DNA from: Sipunculus nudus
Lineage: Eukaryota; Annelida; Sipuncula; Golfingiida; Sipunculidae
DNA: 64,000 nucleotides
NCBI GenBank assembly: GCA_026874595.1
Contig: CM049313.1
Coordinates: 57,367,159-57,431,158, forward strand
Reading direction: 5' to 3'
The first letter of the stretch is position 1. Every line of letters begins with the position of its first letter. Under the pieces are notes generated by a model, which was not told where the DNA came from, made no database searches, and saw only the letters and a list, made by a program, of their open reading frames with translations. Shown here piece by piece: positions 30,480 to 41,248 of the stretch. Both the position numbers and the translations under genes were made by a program.

Positions 30480-31043
30480 ATGCGTCCATGGCAGTGTATT
30501 CATGTGGACTTCGCTGGGCCCTTTATGGACAAAATGTTTATGGTTGTAGTTGATGCCATCACCAAGTGGCCCAAGGTTACGGTAATGAATTCTACATCAG
30601 GAAGCCGTACAGTTGAAGAACTGCGAAATATTTTCACAAGGTTTGGGTTACCACCACAATTTGTCAGCGACAATGGTCCACAATTTCTTGGCAGTGATTT
30701 TCAGGAGTTTGTGTCAATAAATGGCATACAGCATATTACTGGTGCACCCTATCATCCAGCAACAAACCGTTTGGCTGAGCGTTTTATCCAGACATTTAAG
30801 AATGCCCTATGTGCACATAGTAATCAGTACACTCTTAGTCAAAAGATCAATAACTTTCTCCTAGCTTACAGAAATGCACCTCATGCTGTAACAGGCCAAA
30901 GTCCCGCAGAGCTTATGCTTGGTCGCAAAACCAGACTCCGTCTGGATCAACTGAAACCAGATCTGCGTGAATTTGTGTTTAGATGGGAGACATATGTCCC
31001 CCACCGACAGCATAGAGATCTCCGTACCTTCACAGAGGGGTAA
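30480..31043 (+). CDS. Gypsy-2 integrase catalytic core
   Basis: A 187-codon intact frame: MRPWQCIHVDFAGPF (Asp 10), FVSDNGPQFLGSDF (Asp 64), and HPATNRLAERFIQTFK (Glu 100). The spacing of 35 residues between the second Asp and the Glu is the D,D-35-E signature of retroviral-type integrases, which join the LTR ends to target DNA. LLAYRNAPHAVTGQSPAELM and LGRKTRLRLDQLKPDL follow as usual for this family. The frame stops at 31041 before the C-terminal domain. The ATG is internal to the original polyprotein. Confidence 0.9.
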   Translation: MRPWQCIHVDFAGPFMDKMFMVVVDAITKWPKVTVMNSTSGSRTVEELRNIFTRFGLPPQFVSDNGPQFLGSDFQEFVSINGIQHITGAPYHPATNRLAERFIQTFKNALCAHSNQYTLSQKINNFLLAYRNAPHAVTGQSPAELMLGRKTRLRLDQLKPDLREFVFRWETYVPHRQHRDLRTFTEG

Positions 31044-31049
31044 AGAGTT

Positions 31050-31343
31050 ATGGTTAGGGATTACCGTCAGGGAAAGCCAAAGTGGGTAGCAGGTGTGATA
31101 ACAAGTAGAGAGGGACCCATGTCATATGTTGTCCAGATTGGTCCTGATTTGTTTTGGCGGCGACATATTGATCAAATCATTAGTGTTAGTCAGGAGGCCA
31201 CTCCTGAAAACAGTAAACAAAGTCAAGAACAACCTGTGTTTAAGCCAGATACACTTTGTGTAACTGATACCCAAATAACATCTGCAGAACAACCAAATGT
31301 AACAGTTGCAGCACAGTCACCTCTTATGCCCAAACCAGAGTGA
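31050..31343 (+). pseudogene. Gypsy-2 integrase C-terminal domain
   Basis: After a stop at 31041 the same frame continues: MVRDYRQGKPKWVAGVITSR, GPMSYVVQIGPDLFWRRHID and QIISVSQE form the G-P-Y/F-type DNA-binding module found at the end of many Gypsy integrases. A Ser/Thr/Gln-rich tail follows to the stop at 31341. A single stop codon separates it from the catalytic core. Confidence 0.85.
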
Positions 31344-31473
31344 GACCAAAACAGACCCACAGGCCTCCTGCACGTCTTGATATGTAATCTTAGTCATCAG
31401 TATTTTGCTGGTCTGAAGTAATTGTTTGGAAAGTCTACAGGTTCAAGATTTCCCTTTTTACATTTCTCCACGT

Positions 31474-31483
31474 GGGGAGGAGT
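31474..31483 (+). promoter_or_regulatory. Polypurine tract of Gypsy-2
   Basis: GGGGAGGAGT sits directly before TGTTAGATATGTGATCC, the start of the 3' LTR. This is the expected place for the plus-strand primer of reverse transcription. Confidence 0.8.
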
Positions 31484-32133
31484 TGTTAGATATGTGATCC
31501 AAGTGCAGCCATCTACTGGCCCTTCCTATAACTAACCTACATGTAATAATGGTGTCACCACCAGGTGGCTTTTATATGTGTCAGTGTGCTGTGTGCACAT
31601 TGTATAATGTTCTACGTAGCAGAATAAAAATGGCTGTCTCCCCAAATGGACTGTGTTTTGTGTTCTCTCAATATACTGTGGTTGGCTTCATATTCGCGAG
31701 GCTGAATTTTTCGCGATTTCTCCATTTTTAATGTTTCGCAAGGGTTTCATTTTCGCGATCTCACTATACCTAAATAACTTCTTTGGTAAAGGGATGTCTA
31801 TTTTATTATAAAATGAGAATAAGTCATGAGTTTGTGATATTCTACTCATATAACGATGGTCCTGTACACACAGCACAGGCTGTTTAGTTCAAATTTAAGG
31901 AAACGTTTTCCCCGATACCTACATAATGGAATTTATTATGAAATTTCTCACTGTTCTAACCTATTCACATGCGTACAAGTTTTGGTTTCACTAAGGACAT
32001 TCTCAATTGGCGAATTATTCCCGAGGGTTTCATTTTCGCGATTATTTCCAATTCGCGAATATCGCGAAATTAAAACTTTCGCGAATATGAAGCCAACCAC
32101 AGTAACTTATGACCTGCGCCTAAGTATACAAAA
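31484..32133 (+). repeat. 3' LTR of Gypsy-2, interrupted by a MITE
   Basis: Matches the 5' LTR from TGTTAGATATGTGATCC to AAGTATACAAAA, with a single copy of the 167-base block. Without the MITE and its TA duplication it is about 221 bp. An AATAAA in GCAGAATAAAAATGG (about 31619-31628) may serve as polyadenylation signal. Followed by the duplication GACAC. Confidence 0.9.
31676..32102. mobile_element. 427-bp MITE with 24-bp TIRs in the Gypsy-2 LTR
   Basis: Perfect inverted termini (CTGTGGTTGGCTTCATATTC..., 31676-31699; complement at 32079-32102) flanked by TA on each side. The empty site is visible in the 5' LTR (CTCTATAACTTATGACC). The interior has repeated TTCGCGA motifs and GGGTTTCATTTTCGCGAT at about 31744 and 32026 in direct orientation. 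Non-coding; TA duplication fits Tc1/mariner-type MITEs. Confidence 0.93.
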
Positions 32134-32684
32134 GACACATTCTTGAACATTCCTGATTTTAAATTTTTAAGACAGACAGAACTCAGGACTCTAATAAATC
32201 AAGCGACGGTGGTGTAGCTCTTTATATTAATAACAGATGGTGTCAGAATATAATTGTCAAGTCTAGTATATGTTCACCAGACAATGAAGACCTATCAGTG
32301 AGCCTAAGTCCTTCATCCCTACCTAGAGAGTTTACCACTATATTTCTCACAGTCGTTTACATTCCCCCTAGTGCTGATAAAGACATTGCATCAAAACAGA
32401 TACAGGATATTGTTGCCCAATTAGAAGAAAAGAAAACACAAGCTCTGTATATTTCACTTGGAGATATGAACAACTGTGATCTTGATCAACCACTTCCAAA
32501 CTTAGTAACACAGTGCGTAAACTGCAACACAAGAGGTCACCAGAAACTGGACTTATTTTATTGTAATATTAAATCTGCTTATAAATGTGTTCAAGGTCCT
32601 CCACTGAAAAATAGTGACCATAAAATGATCTATATGCAACCTACTTACAAGCCTATGAGACCCTACAAACATGTTTTGATCTAA
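32134..32684 (+). pseudogene. Non-LTR endonuclease domain, main part
   Basis: Starting inside GACAC the frame reads TFLNIPDFKFLRQTELRT, then after a slip near 32205 GGVALYINNRWCQ, LPREFTTIFLTVVYIPPSAD (about 32325-32385), SLGDMNNCDLDQ (32455 on), TQCVNCNTRGHQKLDLFYC and KNSDHKMIYMQP (about 32605-32645). The G-D-x-N, L-D and S-D-H motifs are those of apurinic-type endonucleases that nick the target DNA. In G-D-M-N the usual F is M. It stops at 32682. Confidence 0.85.
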
Positions 32685-33264
32685 CAGACTGGCAAATGTT
32701 CCCTGCCACTTCATATGATCTGGATGAACTTACTAAAACTGTGTCTAGTTATATATCTTTTTGTGAAGGCATGGTGGTACCCACTAAAACCATTAAGATT
32801 TACCCTAATAATAAACCTTGGATCAATAGTGATCTACAGAAACATATTGTATGTAAGCACCAAGCCTTTACAAGCAATTCAGATAACATATATAACTTAC
32901 AAAAAAACTGATTCTGCCATTGAGAAAGCCAAACAACAAGAAAGTAAAAAAATTGTTCCATAGCCAGCAATCAAAAGATACTTGGAAGGGTCTTCAGGAG
33001 TTAACTGGTATAACTAAAAGCAAGAGAGAAGGCTTACTGCTTGCTGAAAATGGCTATGCTGATGAATTAAATACATTCTATGCACATTTTGATGAAAGTG
33101 ACTTCTCAAAAGAAAAAGATGACATTCTGAGCAGTCTGAGAGCAAATTTAGAATCATGCGATGATGGCATCCTTACTGATCTAACTGATGTAAACAAAGT
33201 GTTAAGTAAGATTAATGTAAAGAAAGCCTGTGGACAAAAACAAAATCAGTGGCAGATTAATTAA
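32685..33264 (+). pseudogene. Non-LTR linker between endonuclease and RT
   Basis: ISFCEGMVVPTKTIKIYPNN and KPWINSDLQKHIVCKHQAF (about 32755-32870) are the conserved linker blocks of CR1-like elements. After a frameshift near 32910, KDTWKGLQELTGITKSK and ELNTFYAHFDESDF (33067 on) lead to VNKVLSKINVKKACG, the segment before RT. A frame change near 33235 follows. Confidence 0.8.
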
Positions 33265-34092
33265 AACCTGTAGAAATATTTTGTCCATCATACATCACAT
33301 TTATCAACTGTTCCCTCCATATGTAAACAACCAAAATTATGGAAGACCACAGAAATAATTCCATTCGCAAAAAATAACTCTCCTAAAGCGATGAACTATC
33401 TCAGGCCTGTTGCACTTACATCTATTCTAGCAAAATCTTTGGAGCGAATAGTTCTTAACAAATTACTTCCAACTGTTAAACTAATTCTAGATCAACATCA
33501 GTTTGCATATTCATTTAACAGATGCACAAGTGACGCAATTGCCACATTAACACATTATATGTACCAACACTTAGACAGGGACCCCAGAAATTATGCCAGA
33601 TGACTTTTCATTGATTATTCTTCAGCCTTCAATACAACACAGCCATACATCATGATCAATCAGCTCTGTAGGTATAACATTCCTCCTTCCTACAGTATAT
33701 GGATTCTAGATTTTCTTTCAGATAGAACACAACATGTTAGAACAAGCAAAGAAACTTCTTCAGATATAATCATAAATACTGGTGCTCCACAAGGCTAAGT
33801 TAGCTGTCAGCTATCCTTTTTATCCTATATACAAATAATTTGTCTGTGATCCTTTCAGATTGTAAAATTATCAAATATGCAGACAACACTGTCATTCTAG
33901 GCCTGATACACAAGAATGATGAATCGCTCTACAGGAAAACCATTCAATATGTGACTGGTGTTGGTGTGAGGAACACTACCTTCAATTAAATGTAAAGAAG
34001 ACTACTAAAGAAATAGTCTGTGATTTCAGGAGATTTAACTGTGTAGTTACCCCAGTTGCTACCAAAAATGAAGATGTAGATATTGTAGAAAA
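33265..34092 (+). pseudogene. Non-LTR reverse transcriptase, truncated
   Basis: NYLRPVALTSILAKSLERIV (33394 on), LDQHQFAYSFNRCTSDAI, a TGA at 33601, then LFIDYSSAFNT with the first catalytic Asp (about 33610-33640), NTGAPQG followed by TAA, and KYADNTVILGLI (about 33870-33905). The usual active-site F/Y-A-D-D reads Y-A-D-N, so the second Asp is lost. CEEHYLQLNVKKTTKEIV-like remains and the DFRRFNCVVTPVATKNEDVD block follow to 34088. It ends abruptly at the CTAG end of a Helitron-like element. Confidence 0.85.
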
Positions 34093-35897
34093 CTAGAATA
34101 CGGGTAGTCGAGGTGTATCCGCCAAATTCAGAGTGGAACGGGTTAAGTGAGGCATGGATTGAGTGGCAAGGGGAAATAGAGTGAGGTGTGTTGCATATTA
34201 GCATGGATGTCTCTAGCCTAAATGTGTATATAGGTTGCACCACCTACCACAAAATCCAGAAAGCTGTCCAGGTTGTATACATATGCAAAATTTTAGGCAG
34301 ATAAGTCAAACCATTACTTGTATATGAGTGATTTTATCAGACAGCAGACAAACGCTGCAAGGACCCTGTGCAAAAATGGTGGCAGATGGCGCCACCAATT
34401 TTGTGTATGATGAAGAGCTATGTGAGATCTATATACATGCAAAATTTTGGCAAAATGGGTCAAACGGTTCCCAAGATATGAGTTTGGATGTCTGCAGCGT
34501 AAACTAGAATGTAGGTGGTGCCACCTGTCATAAAATCAAGAAAGCTGTCCGTGATGTATAAACCTGCAAAATTTTAGGCAGTTATGTCAAACCAGTACAG
34601 AGATATGAGTGATTTTAGCCCACAGCAGACAAACAGACAGATGCTGAGCAAAAATGGTTGAAAGTGGCCCCTCCAGTTTTGTGTATGATAAAGAGCTATG
34701 TGAGATCTATATACATGCAAAATTTTGGCCCAATCGGTCAAACAGTTCCTGAGATATGAGCTTGGATGTCTGCAGCGTAAACATAAATGTAGGTGGCGCC
34801 ATCTGTCATAAAATCAAGACAGCTGTCCAGGATGTATAAACCTGCAAATTTTCAGGTGGATAAGTCAAACCATGCACTGCCGAGATATGAGTGATTTAAC
34901 CCAAGGCAGATGAACAGATGGACACTGTGCAAAAATGGTTGCAGGTGGCGCTACCAGTTTTGCTTATGATAAAGAGCTAAGTGAGATCTATACACATGCA
35001 AAATTTTGGCCCAATCGGTCAAACAGTTCCCGAGATATGAGCTTGGATGTCTGAAGTGTAAACATGAATGTAGGTGGTGCCATCTGTCATAAAATCAGGA
35101 AAGCTGTCCAGGATGTGTACACATACAAAATTTCAGGTGGATAAGGCCAACCAATGCAGAAATATGAGTAATTTTATCCTAAGGCAGATGAACAGATGGA
35201 CGCTGTGCAAAAATGGTTGCAGGTTGCGCCACCATTTTTTGTATATGTTATAAAGCTATCCAAGGGCTACATTTGGACCAAATTTTTTCCTTATCAGTCA
35301 AATGGCTCCTGAGATATGTAGGTTTATGTGTGGAAACAGACGCACAAATGGACGCGCTGGGCAGAGAGGAAAGGTCAGAGCTCAATGCAAATTGGTTAGG
35401 CACCAGTTCACATGTGACCCGGATAATTGGTGTAAGTTTTGGAAAAATCAGTCCAGTAGTCTCAGAGGAGTTCTCTGGAAACAAAGCGGCGGAACCCGGT
35501 CAAAAACATAGTATCTGCAAAACTTTGTTAGGCAGATACAATAATTGCTGCATGAATATACCTAAATCAACCATGAATGTAATACTGATTATTTTTCTCA
35601 AGGAATAGCGTCACTTTTTTTTCTTACCTTGTATCTAATGGATACAATTTGTGCCGTCTAACTGTCTGAGTGCTTATAATCATGTTTTCAGCCAGAAGTC
35701 AAAATATAGGACACCATTACCTAATTTCAGGTTTCCAAGGAGATTTGCCTAAGACCTCCCTTGATGTACAGTAAGAAGTTTCTAGGTCTAAAGGTTACGA
35801 TTTTTGCCTGTTAACTGATGGACGGCCCAACAACGGGATGGATGTCAGACAAAGGGTGATTGCAATTGCTCAGATGACTTAGAGTAAGCTGAGCTAA
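34093..35897 (-). mobile_element. Helitron-like element inserted in the non-LTR RT
   Basis: The minus-strand 3' end is at 34093: CTAG (34093-34096) preceded by a degenerate GTAGTCGAG hairpin. The interior (to about 35550) is co-linear with 9189-10105 and 13595-14770, with motifs such as GGTGGCGCCA at 34793. The right boundary ends with a family 2 5' terminus (GTAAGCTGAGCTAA, 35884-35897). So this may be a single element with mixed ends or one element abutting another. No coding frame. Confidence 0.6.
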
Positions 35898-37310
35898 AAT
35901 TACTATTAAAAAGGGCATGCAAATCTGCATATACTAGAACTGATGCAAAGGTTATGATTTGCGCCCTGTTAACTGATGGAAGGCCAGATGGCAGGATGGC
36001 AGGATGGTTAGACAAAGGGTGATCGCTATTGCTCAGATGACTTACAGTCAGCTGAGCTAAAAAATGACTATTAAAAATGGCATGCAAATCTGCATATACT
36101 AGAACTGATGCAAACCAAATAGCTTGTACTGCCACCCAAATGTCTTCAGTTAATTAAAAAGTCAATGTTTTGGTGGCAGTGTGCTGCTGCCCTAGATGTG
36201 AAGTATGAAGAACCTAGGTCCAACTGTGATGAGTTGAGCTCTGTTAACAAATGACGGCTTCATTTGAAATTCTCAAAAAAAAGATAAAAAAATCATAAAA
36301 TAAAAAAAAAAAAAAACAGGTATCGCCATTAGTCTGAAAGAACTGAGGAAACACCATGATCAATATGCATGCAAAGAATCATGGCAACCAATGCATGAGT
36401 TATTCACATACTGAAGCTTTTGTATCAAATTTTTAATATTTCTGGGGGGTATATACAAGACCGAAAGCTCAAAGGATGTGTGTAACAGAGAACTAATTTT
36501 AGGTTTTCTAGGAGATTTTTCATGGACCTCCGTGGATGTGCAGTAAGATGATTCTAGGTCCAACCAGTACCATTAGTGCCTTGTTTACAGATGTCAACTT
36601 CATTTGAAGGTCTTAAACAGAGGGAAATAATCCGAATTTATTTTTAAATACAGACAGTGCCACCAATCTTCACAGACTGAAGAAACACTATATGAACAAT
36701 ATGCATGCAAAAAAAATCATGGCCATCAGTGCATTAGTTATTCAGATACTGGAGTTTTTGTATCATATTCTTAAACATTCTGGGGAGTACTTACGAGCCC
36801 CACAGCTCAGAGGATATGGGTAACAGAGAACTCATTTCAGGTTTCCATGAAGACTTTTTATGTACCTCCTAGGATGTCAAGTAAGAAGATTCTAGGTTCC
36901 ACAGTGATATATTGTGGCTTATTAACAGATGAGGCTTTACTCAAAAATAGAGAAAATTTAGTAAAAATTAAAACATACAGGTGGCACCACCAGTCTGCAG
37001 GATCTGAAGAATCACTTCATAATCAATATGCATGCAGAGAATCATGGTGATCAATGCATTAAGTTGTACAGATACTGGTGCTTTTAATTATTTTGGGGAG
37101 GGGTACTTGGCTCCATAGCTCAAAGGATATTGGTAACAGATACCTAATTTCATGTTTCCAAGGACATTTTGCATGGACCTCTCTGGATCTCAAGTAAGAA
37201 GATTCCAGGTTAAGTGGTTACGATTTGTGCCTGTTTAACAGATAGACAGATGGCAAGACAGACAGTCAGATGGATGATGGACAGAGATGACTTTCAGTCA
37301 GCTGAGCTAA
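35898..37310 (-). mobile_element. Family 2 Helentron-like copies, core array
   Basis: Two family 2 5' ends (CAGTCAGCTGAGCTAA ending at 36060 and 37310). The stretch ACTATTAAAAAGGGCATGCA...TAGAACTGATGCAAA occurs twice (about 35906 and 36063), a partial duplication. From 36240 to 37200 there are three core units of about 330 bp, similar to 18.2-19.6 kb, with shorter G runs and CAGGTGGCACCACCAGTCTG at about 36979. No intact 3' hairpin end is seen on the left. Confidence 0.6.
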
Positions 37311-37481
37311 AAATGCGTAAAAAATAGACATATTTGTGGTGCCATTAAAAAATAGAAATAAAAGTGGTGCGATTAGACAGACAGTCAGCACAAAAAATGG
37401 ATGATAGAAAAAGACTTGATTGCAAAACCTCGGATGACTTTCAGTCAGCTGAGCTAAAAATGTGAAAAAAATCAAATAAAA
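37311..37481 (-). mobile_element. Extra family 2 5' terminal fragment
   Basis: A short duplicated end: GACAGACAGTCAGC ... GGATGACTTTCAGTCAGCTG and AGCTAA, ending at 37457. Immediately followed by the CTAG end of the next Helitron-like element. Confidence 0.5.
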
Positions 37482-38777
37482 CTAGATGTGGTCGGACAAT
37501 GGTCCTCAGATGGCCTTGCATTACTGGTAGTGCTGGACTAGTTTACATGTGGGTGAAAAATTACGTTTAATTTGAAAAATATGACAAATGGAAACAGGTT
37601 TTAATCCATATGCATGAGAGAAAAAATCCTACTGGATCAAATGATACTAAAGAAGATATATCTGAAATAATGTGTGCAATAGAAAATCACCAATTGTAGT
37701 CTGTTGGCCATATTTGATTTTGAGAAAGTCTGTAATTCAATAGGTCTGGAGCCCTCATAGTCACCAATGATCAGTGTGAAAATGGGAGAGCTGCAGGAGG
37801 TTGTTGTTGAGTTATCGCACACGAAAGAAAATCAGCGATCGGGCTGTGGATGCCATATTGGAATTCCTACAGGTCTGTAATTCGATAGGTCTGGAGCCCT
37901 TATAGGTACCAATCATCCCTGTGAATTTGGGAAAGCTGCATAAGGTTGTTGTTGAGTTATAGCGCGTGAAAGAAAATCATTGATTGGGCTGTGGCGGCCA
38001 TATTGGAATTCCAACAGGTCTTTTATTCAATAGGTCTGGAGCCCTCATAGGTAGCAATCATCCCTGTGAATCTGGGAAAGCTGCAATGTGTTTTGTTGAG
38101 TTATCACGCACGAAAGAAAATCAGCGATTGGGCTTTGCTGCCCATATTGTAATTCCTACAGGTCTGTTATTCAAAAGGTCAGGAGCACTCATAGGTACCA
38201 ATCATCCCTGTGAATTTGGGAAAGCTGCATTAGGTTGTCTTTGAGTTATTGTGCGCGAAAAAAATCAGCGATCGGATTGTGGTGGCCATATTGGAATTCT
38301 GATAGCTCTGAAATTCAATAGGTCTTGAGCCCTCATAGGTACCAATCAACCCTGTGAATTTGAGAAAGCTGCAGTATGTTGTTGTTTAGTTATAGCGCGC
38401 GAAAGAAAATCAGCGATTGGGCTGTGGTGGCCATATTGGAATTCCAACAAGTCTGTAATTTGATAGGTCTGGAGCCCTCATAAGTAAGCCCAATCAACCC
38501 AGTGAATTTGGGCAAGCTGCAGTATGTTGTTGTTGAGTTATCGCGCACAAAAGATAATCAGCGATTGGGCTGTGGAGGCAATATTGGAATTCTGACAAGT
38601 TTGAAATTCGATAGGTCTGGAGCCCCATAGGTACCAATCAACCTTGTGATTTTGGGTAAGCGGCAGTATGTTGTTTTTTAGTTATCATGCGTGAAATAAG
38701 TGTCACTGACGGAAGGACGGAAGGAAGGACTGACACGGTGATCACTGTAGGGCACCGCTTGTCAAGCAGGGCCCTAA
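37482..38777 (-). mobile_element. Helitron-like element D, copy 1
   Basis: Plus-strand start CTAGATGTGGTCGGACAATG (CTAG 37482-37485; hairpin GGACAATGGTCC) and end ACGGTGATCACTGTAGGGCA ... CAGGGCCCTAA. On the minus strand it begins TTAGGGCCC and ends hairpin plus ATCTAG then T. It is nearly the same element as 49345-50804. The interior is a tandem array of about 145 bp, and a GGAAGGACGGAAGGAAGGAC run precedes the 5' end. Confidence 0.75.
37720..38690. repeat. About 145-bp tandem array in element D copy 1
   Basis: Units defined by AGGTCTGTAATTCGATAGGT recur at about 37871, 38016, 38160, 38303, 38449 and 38597. Each contains CCAATCATCCCTGTGAATTT, GGGCTGTGGCGGCCATATTG and GTTATCGCGCGCGAAAGAAA variants. 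Confidence 0.85.
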
Positions 38778-39138
38778 ATATTGTGGATGGTGCCATCAGC
38801 TTGTGGCAGTGGAAGTTCTGAAAGATAATTAGTATTCTGGGTTTCATGTCATTCCATCAAGCTGCTAGCTCCAGAGATATATGGCCTTCAGTATGAAGTT
38901 TTCTCACTTGAATCTTAACTTATGAGGTGCTGAATTAAACATGTTTTTGCTTAGAGAATACAAGTTGCTATTACCTAATTCTGGGTTTTCAAAAATGAAA
39001 CTCTAAAAGTACTTTTTCTTCTGGGCATTTAATTTATTATAAGTACCTGTTAATGGACTGTAAGACTGAGACATGGACATACAGATGCACACAAAGACCC
39101 ATTGCTGTAGCTCAGTTAACTTTCAGTCAGCTGAGCTA
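38778..39138 (-). mobile_element. Family 2 Helentron-like 5' fragment
   Basis: Ends at 39138 with TTTCAGTCAGCTGAGCTAA. The CTCAGTTAACTTTCAGTCAG signature and the CTGTTAATGGACTG phrase are typical of the family. The 3' part is missing or unrecognisable. Confidence 0.55.
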
Positions 39139-40145
39139 AAAGCAGATCAGACTGAGAACTTCAAGGATTTTAAATTTATAACCCTCTCATTCTCATTTTA
39201 ATTTTAACCTAACATGCCCATAATTCAAACAATTTAAATCAATTGATTTAACTATAATCCGAGAAACTGATAGGAATAATGGTGAATCACAGGAACAAAA
39301 ATACAATGCAGGGCTTCACTTTTACTTCTGAAAGTACTTTCTCAGTAGAGCAAACTCGACCTACGTGAATTTTTTGCGGTCCTACAAATTTCAGTGATCC
39401 TGGCAAAAAACTGTAAGATACAACAGGCCTACTTAACCCCTCATCTATATTCATAATGACCCATTAATAAGCCACCCCTATTGTAAAGTAGGCTGGCCTA
39501 CAGACAAGAATCTACAGGAATCCCCACTCCTCCGCTGGTACTTGGAAGGATCCAGATGTGGGACAGTGGCCTACGTCTGGTCAGCATTTGGTGAAGTCAT
39601 TTAGATGTGTTCAGGGGCTAAATGTTAAATCAACATATTTTGAAGTTCAGTAACTGCCGCGATTTGTTCTAGCCTCCCTGTTTACCACATTTAACTATTA
39701 GACTGGCAGTATATCTATGTTCAGAACAGATCTTCAGCCATTTGGTAATTTCAAACTTATATTCCTGTGTTGTTTTCTATGATCTGTGGGAAAAATCCTT
39801 CAAAACAATATATATGTACAGATGTTTGTGTGTTAATAATATTAATCAGAAGTTTTTGCACAGATTTACATACAGATTATTTAAAATCAAGGTATTTTTT
39901 TTAATGATAAAGTTGAGATGAGTCAAGATTCAGTCCTTTGTTTAAAGGTTTATGTTGGGCACACTTGACAAGTGGGTCAAGCAAGAAGGAGCCAAAGTTT
40001 GTTTGCCCTGTCATCATTTCCTGGAATTTTTACTTTCCCTGGGCAAGTGGCTAACTGTTAATGACAAGACCTGCGAAGAAAATGAAAGTTCTATAACTCA
40101 CTATTTTTACCTACTTCAATGCTTTCATGGCCTGGTCTTCTTCTA
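39139..40145. other. No gene recognised
   Basis: About 1 kb of AT-rich, apparently unique sequence without convincing coding frames, RNA genes or repeat edges. Confidence 0.5.
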
Positions 40146-40365
40146 CTTCTGAATCTCTCTTACTGGAGGTCAGCAATGCTGCACAGGAGCTCTCTCTTAC
40201 TGGAGGTCAGAAATGCTCCACAGGAGCTCTCTCTTACTGGAGGTCAGTAATACTGCATAGCTCTCTCTTACTGGAGGTCAGAAATGCTGCACAGGAGCTC
40301 TCTCTTACTGGAGGTCAGAAATGCTGCACAGGAGCTCTCTCTTACTGGAGGTCAGTAATACTGGA
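40146..40365. repeat. 37-bp minisatellite, main block
   Basis: TCTTACTGGAGGTCAGAAAT followed by GCTGCACAGGAGCTCTC repeats at 40161, 40198, 40235, 40269, 40306 and 40343 (steps of 37, 37, 34, 37, 37). A 104-codon frame across it (40127-40441) is repeat-driven. Confidence 0.9.
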
Positions 40366-40835
40366 CACGTGGCTGTATTTATTTTTCTTATATATCATCT
40401 ATAAAACACATGAAGTCTGGGCCTCTTTTGGGCAACTTTAAAAATAAATTTTGATATTAAACTTTTTTTTACCTGAGAGTTTGTTGTTTCTTCAGTCAAA
40501 CTAGACCAAGAAAATGGGTGCTTGTGTATCTCCTTTTTTAACCATCCTAGCCGGAATGCAGTGAAGCCCAAAATATCCCTCCGAGCAGTCCCAAACAAGC
40601 ATTTGGACAACATGTCTTTGATTGGCCACAGTTTTTTAAAAAATTGACCAATTCTGTCAATTTTATTGGAGATTATGCTAAACATACTTAAAAATCAAAC
40701 AATGGGATGTTTTTGATGCTCCATCACATGTTGGCTAGAGCCAACCAGAGAAAGCCAGACAATTCACTACTCTATTTCAGGTTCAGGGCTTTGTGACCCC
40801 GGGTCGTGTGCATGAATAAGACCATGTGACCTACT
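40366..40835. other. No gene recognised
   Basis: Sequence between two blocks of the 37-bp minisatellite; nothing recognisable. Both flanks being the same minisatellite suggests this may be an insertion into it, but I see no inverted ends or target duplication. Confidence 0.4.
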
Positions 40836-40950
40836 GCACAGCTCTTTCTTACTGGAAGTCAGAAATGCTGCACAGGAGCTCTCTCTTACTGGAGGTCAGA
40901 AATGCTGCACAGGAGGTCTCTCTAACTGGAGGTCAGAAATGCTGAACAGA
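40836..40950. repeat. 37-bp minisatellite, second block
   Basis: Three more units (CTTACTGGAAGTCAGAAATG, CTTACTGGAGGTCAGAAATG, CTAACTGGAGGTCAGAAATG) of the 40146-40365 repeat, about 470 bases downstream. Confidence 0.85.
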
Positions 40951-41248
40951 AGCAACTGCTGAAATACAAGAAACACATTGACTTTTATTTGATTAACAGG
41001 CACAATTACTTAGATCTGTGTTCTCATTTTTTTAGTTTTTTTTTCAGGATACTTTATTCAAAACAGTTGTTTGTTGATCAAAGTACACTAAAATTAAACA
41101 AATGTAAGCCGGCCTTCATTGACTGATAAAAATTGTCAATGATCAATAGGAAGAACAAATGTCAGGACAAATTCACCTTTGAGAAACTAATCTAATTTTT
41201 GTTATGTAAACATCTTAAAAGGCGAGTATGAATGCTTTTATCATTAAA

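Larger units (their letters stand above)
25326..32133 (+). mobile_element. Gypsy-2: Ty3/Gypsy retrotransposon with both LTRs
   Basis: LTRs at 25326-25879 and 31484-32133, target duplication GACAC (25321-25325 and 32134-32138), a purine tract before the 3' LTR, and Gag, zinc knuckles, protease, RT, RNase H, integrase in the usual order. The style of zinc knuckles, protease and integrase resembles the Mag-like group that includes K02A2.6-type proteins; that placement is inference. It carries a 1403-bp TIR element in RT and a 427-bp MITE in the 3' LTR. Stops and frameshifts show that it is inactive. Confidence 0.9.
24483..34092 (+). mobile_element. CR1-like non-LTR retrotransposon split by two LTR elements
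   Basis: Coding pieces at 24483-24828, 25267-25325 and 32134-34092 together give a basic N-terminal stretch, an apurinic-type endonuclease, a linker and the start of an RT, all plus strand. The endonuclease frame runs straight through the Gypsy-2 target duplication GACAC. The style of the endonuclease and RT blocks resembles the CR1/Rex1 group of the Jockey superfamily; the exact clade is inference. It is cut at 34093 by a Helitron-like end, and the 3' end of the RT and the tail were not found. Confidence 0.8.

Noticed and set aside
40127-40441. 104-codon open frame
   Set aside because: Made by the 37-bp minisatellite; the repeat is not a multiple of three, so the peptide phases change from unit to unit.
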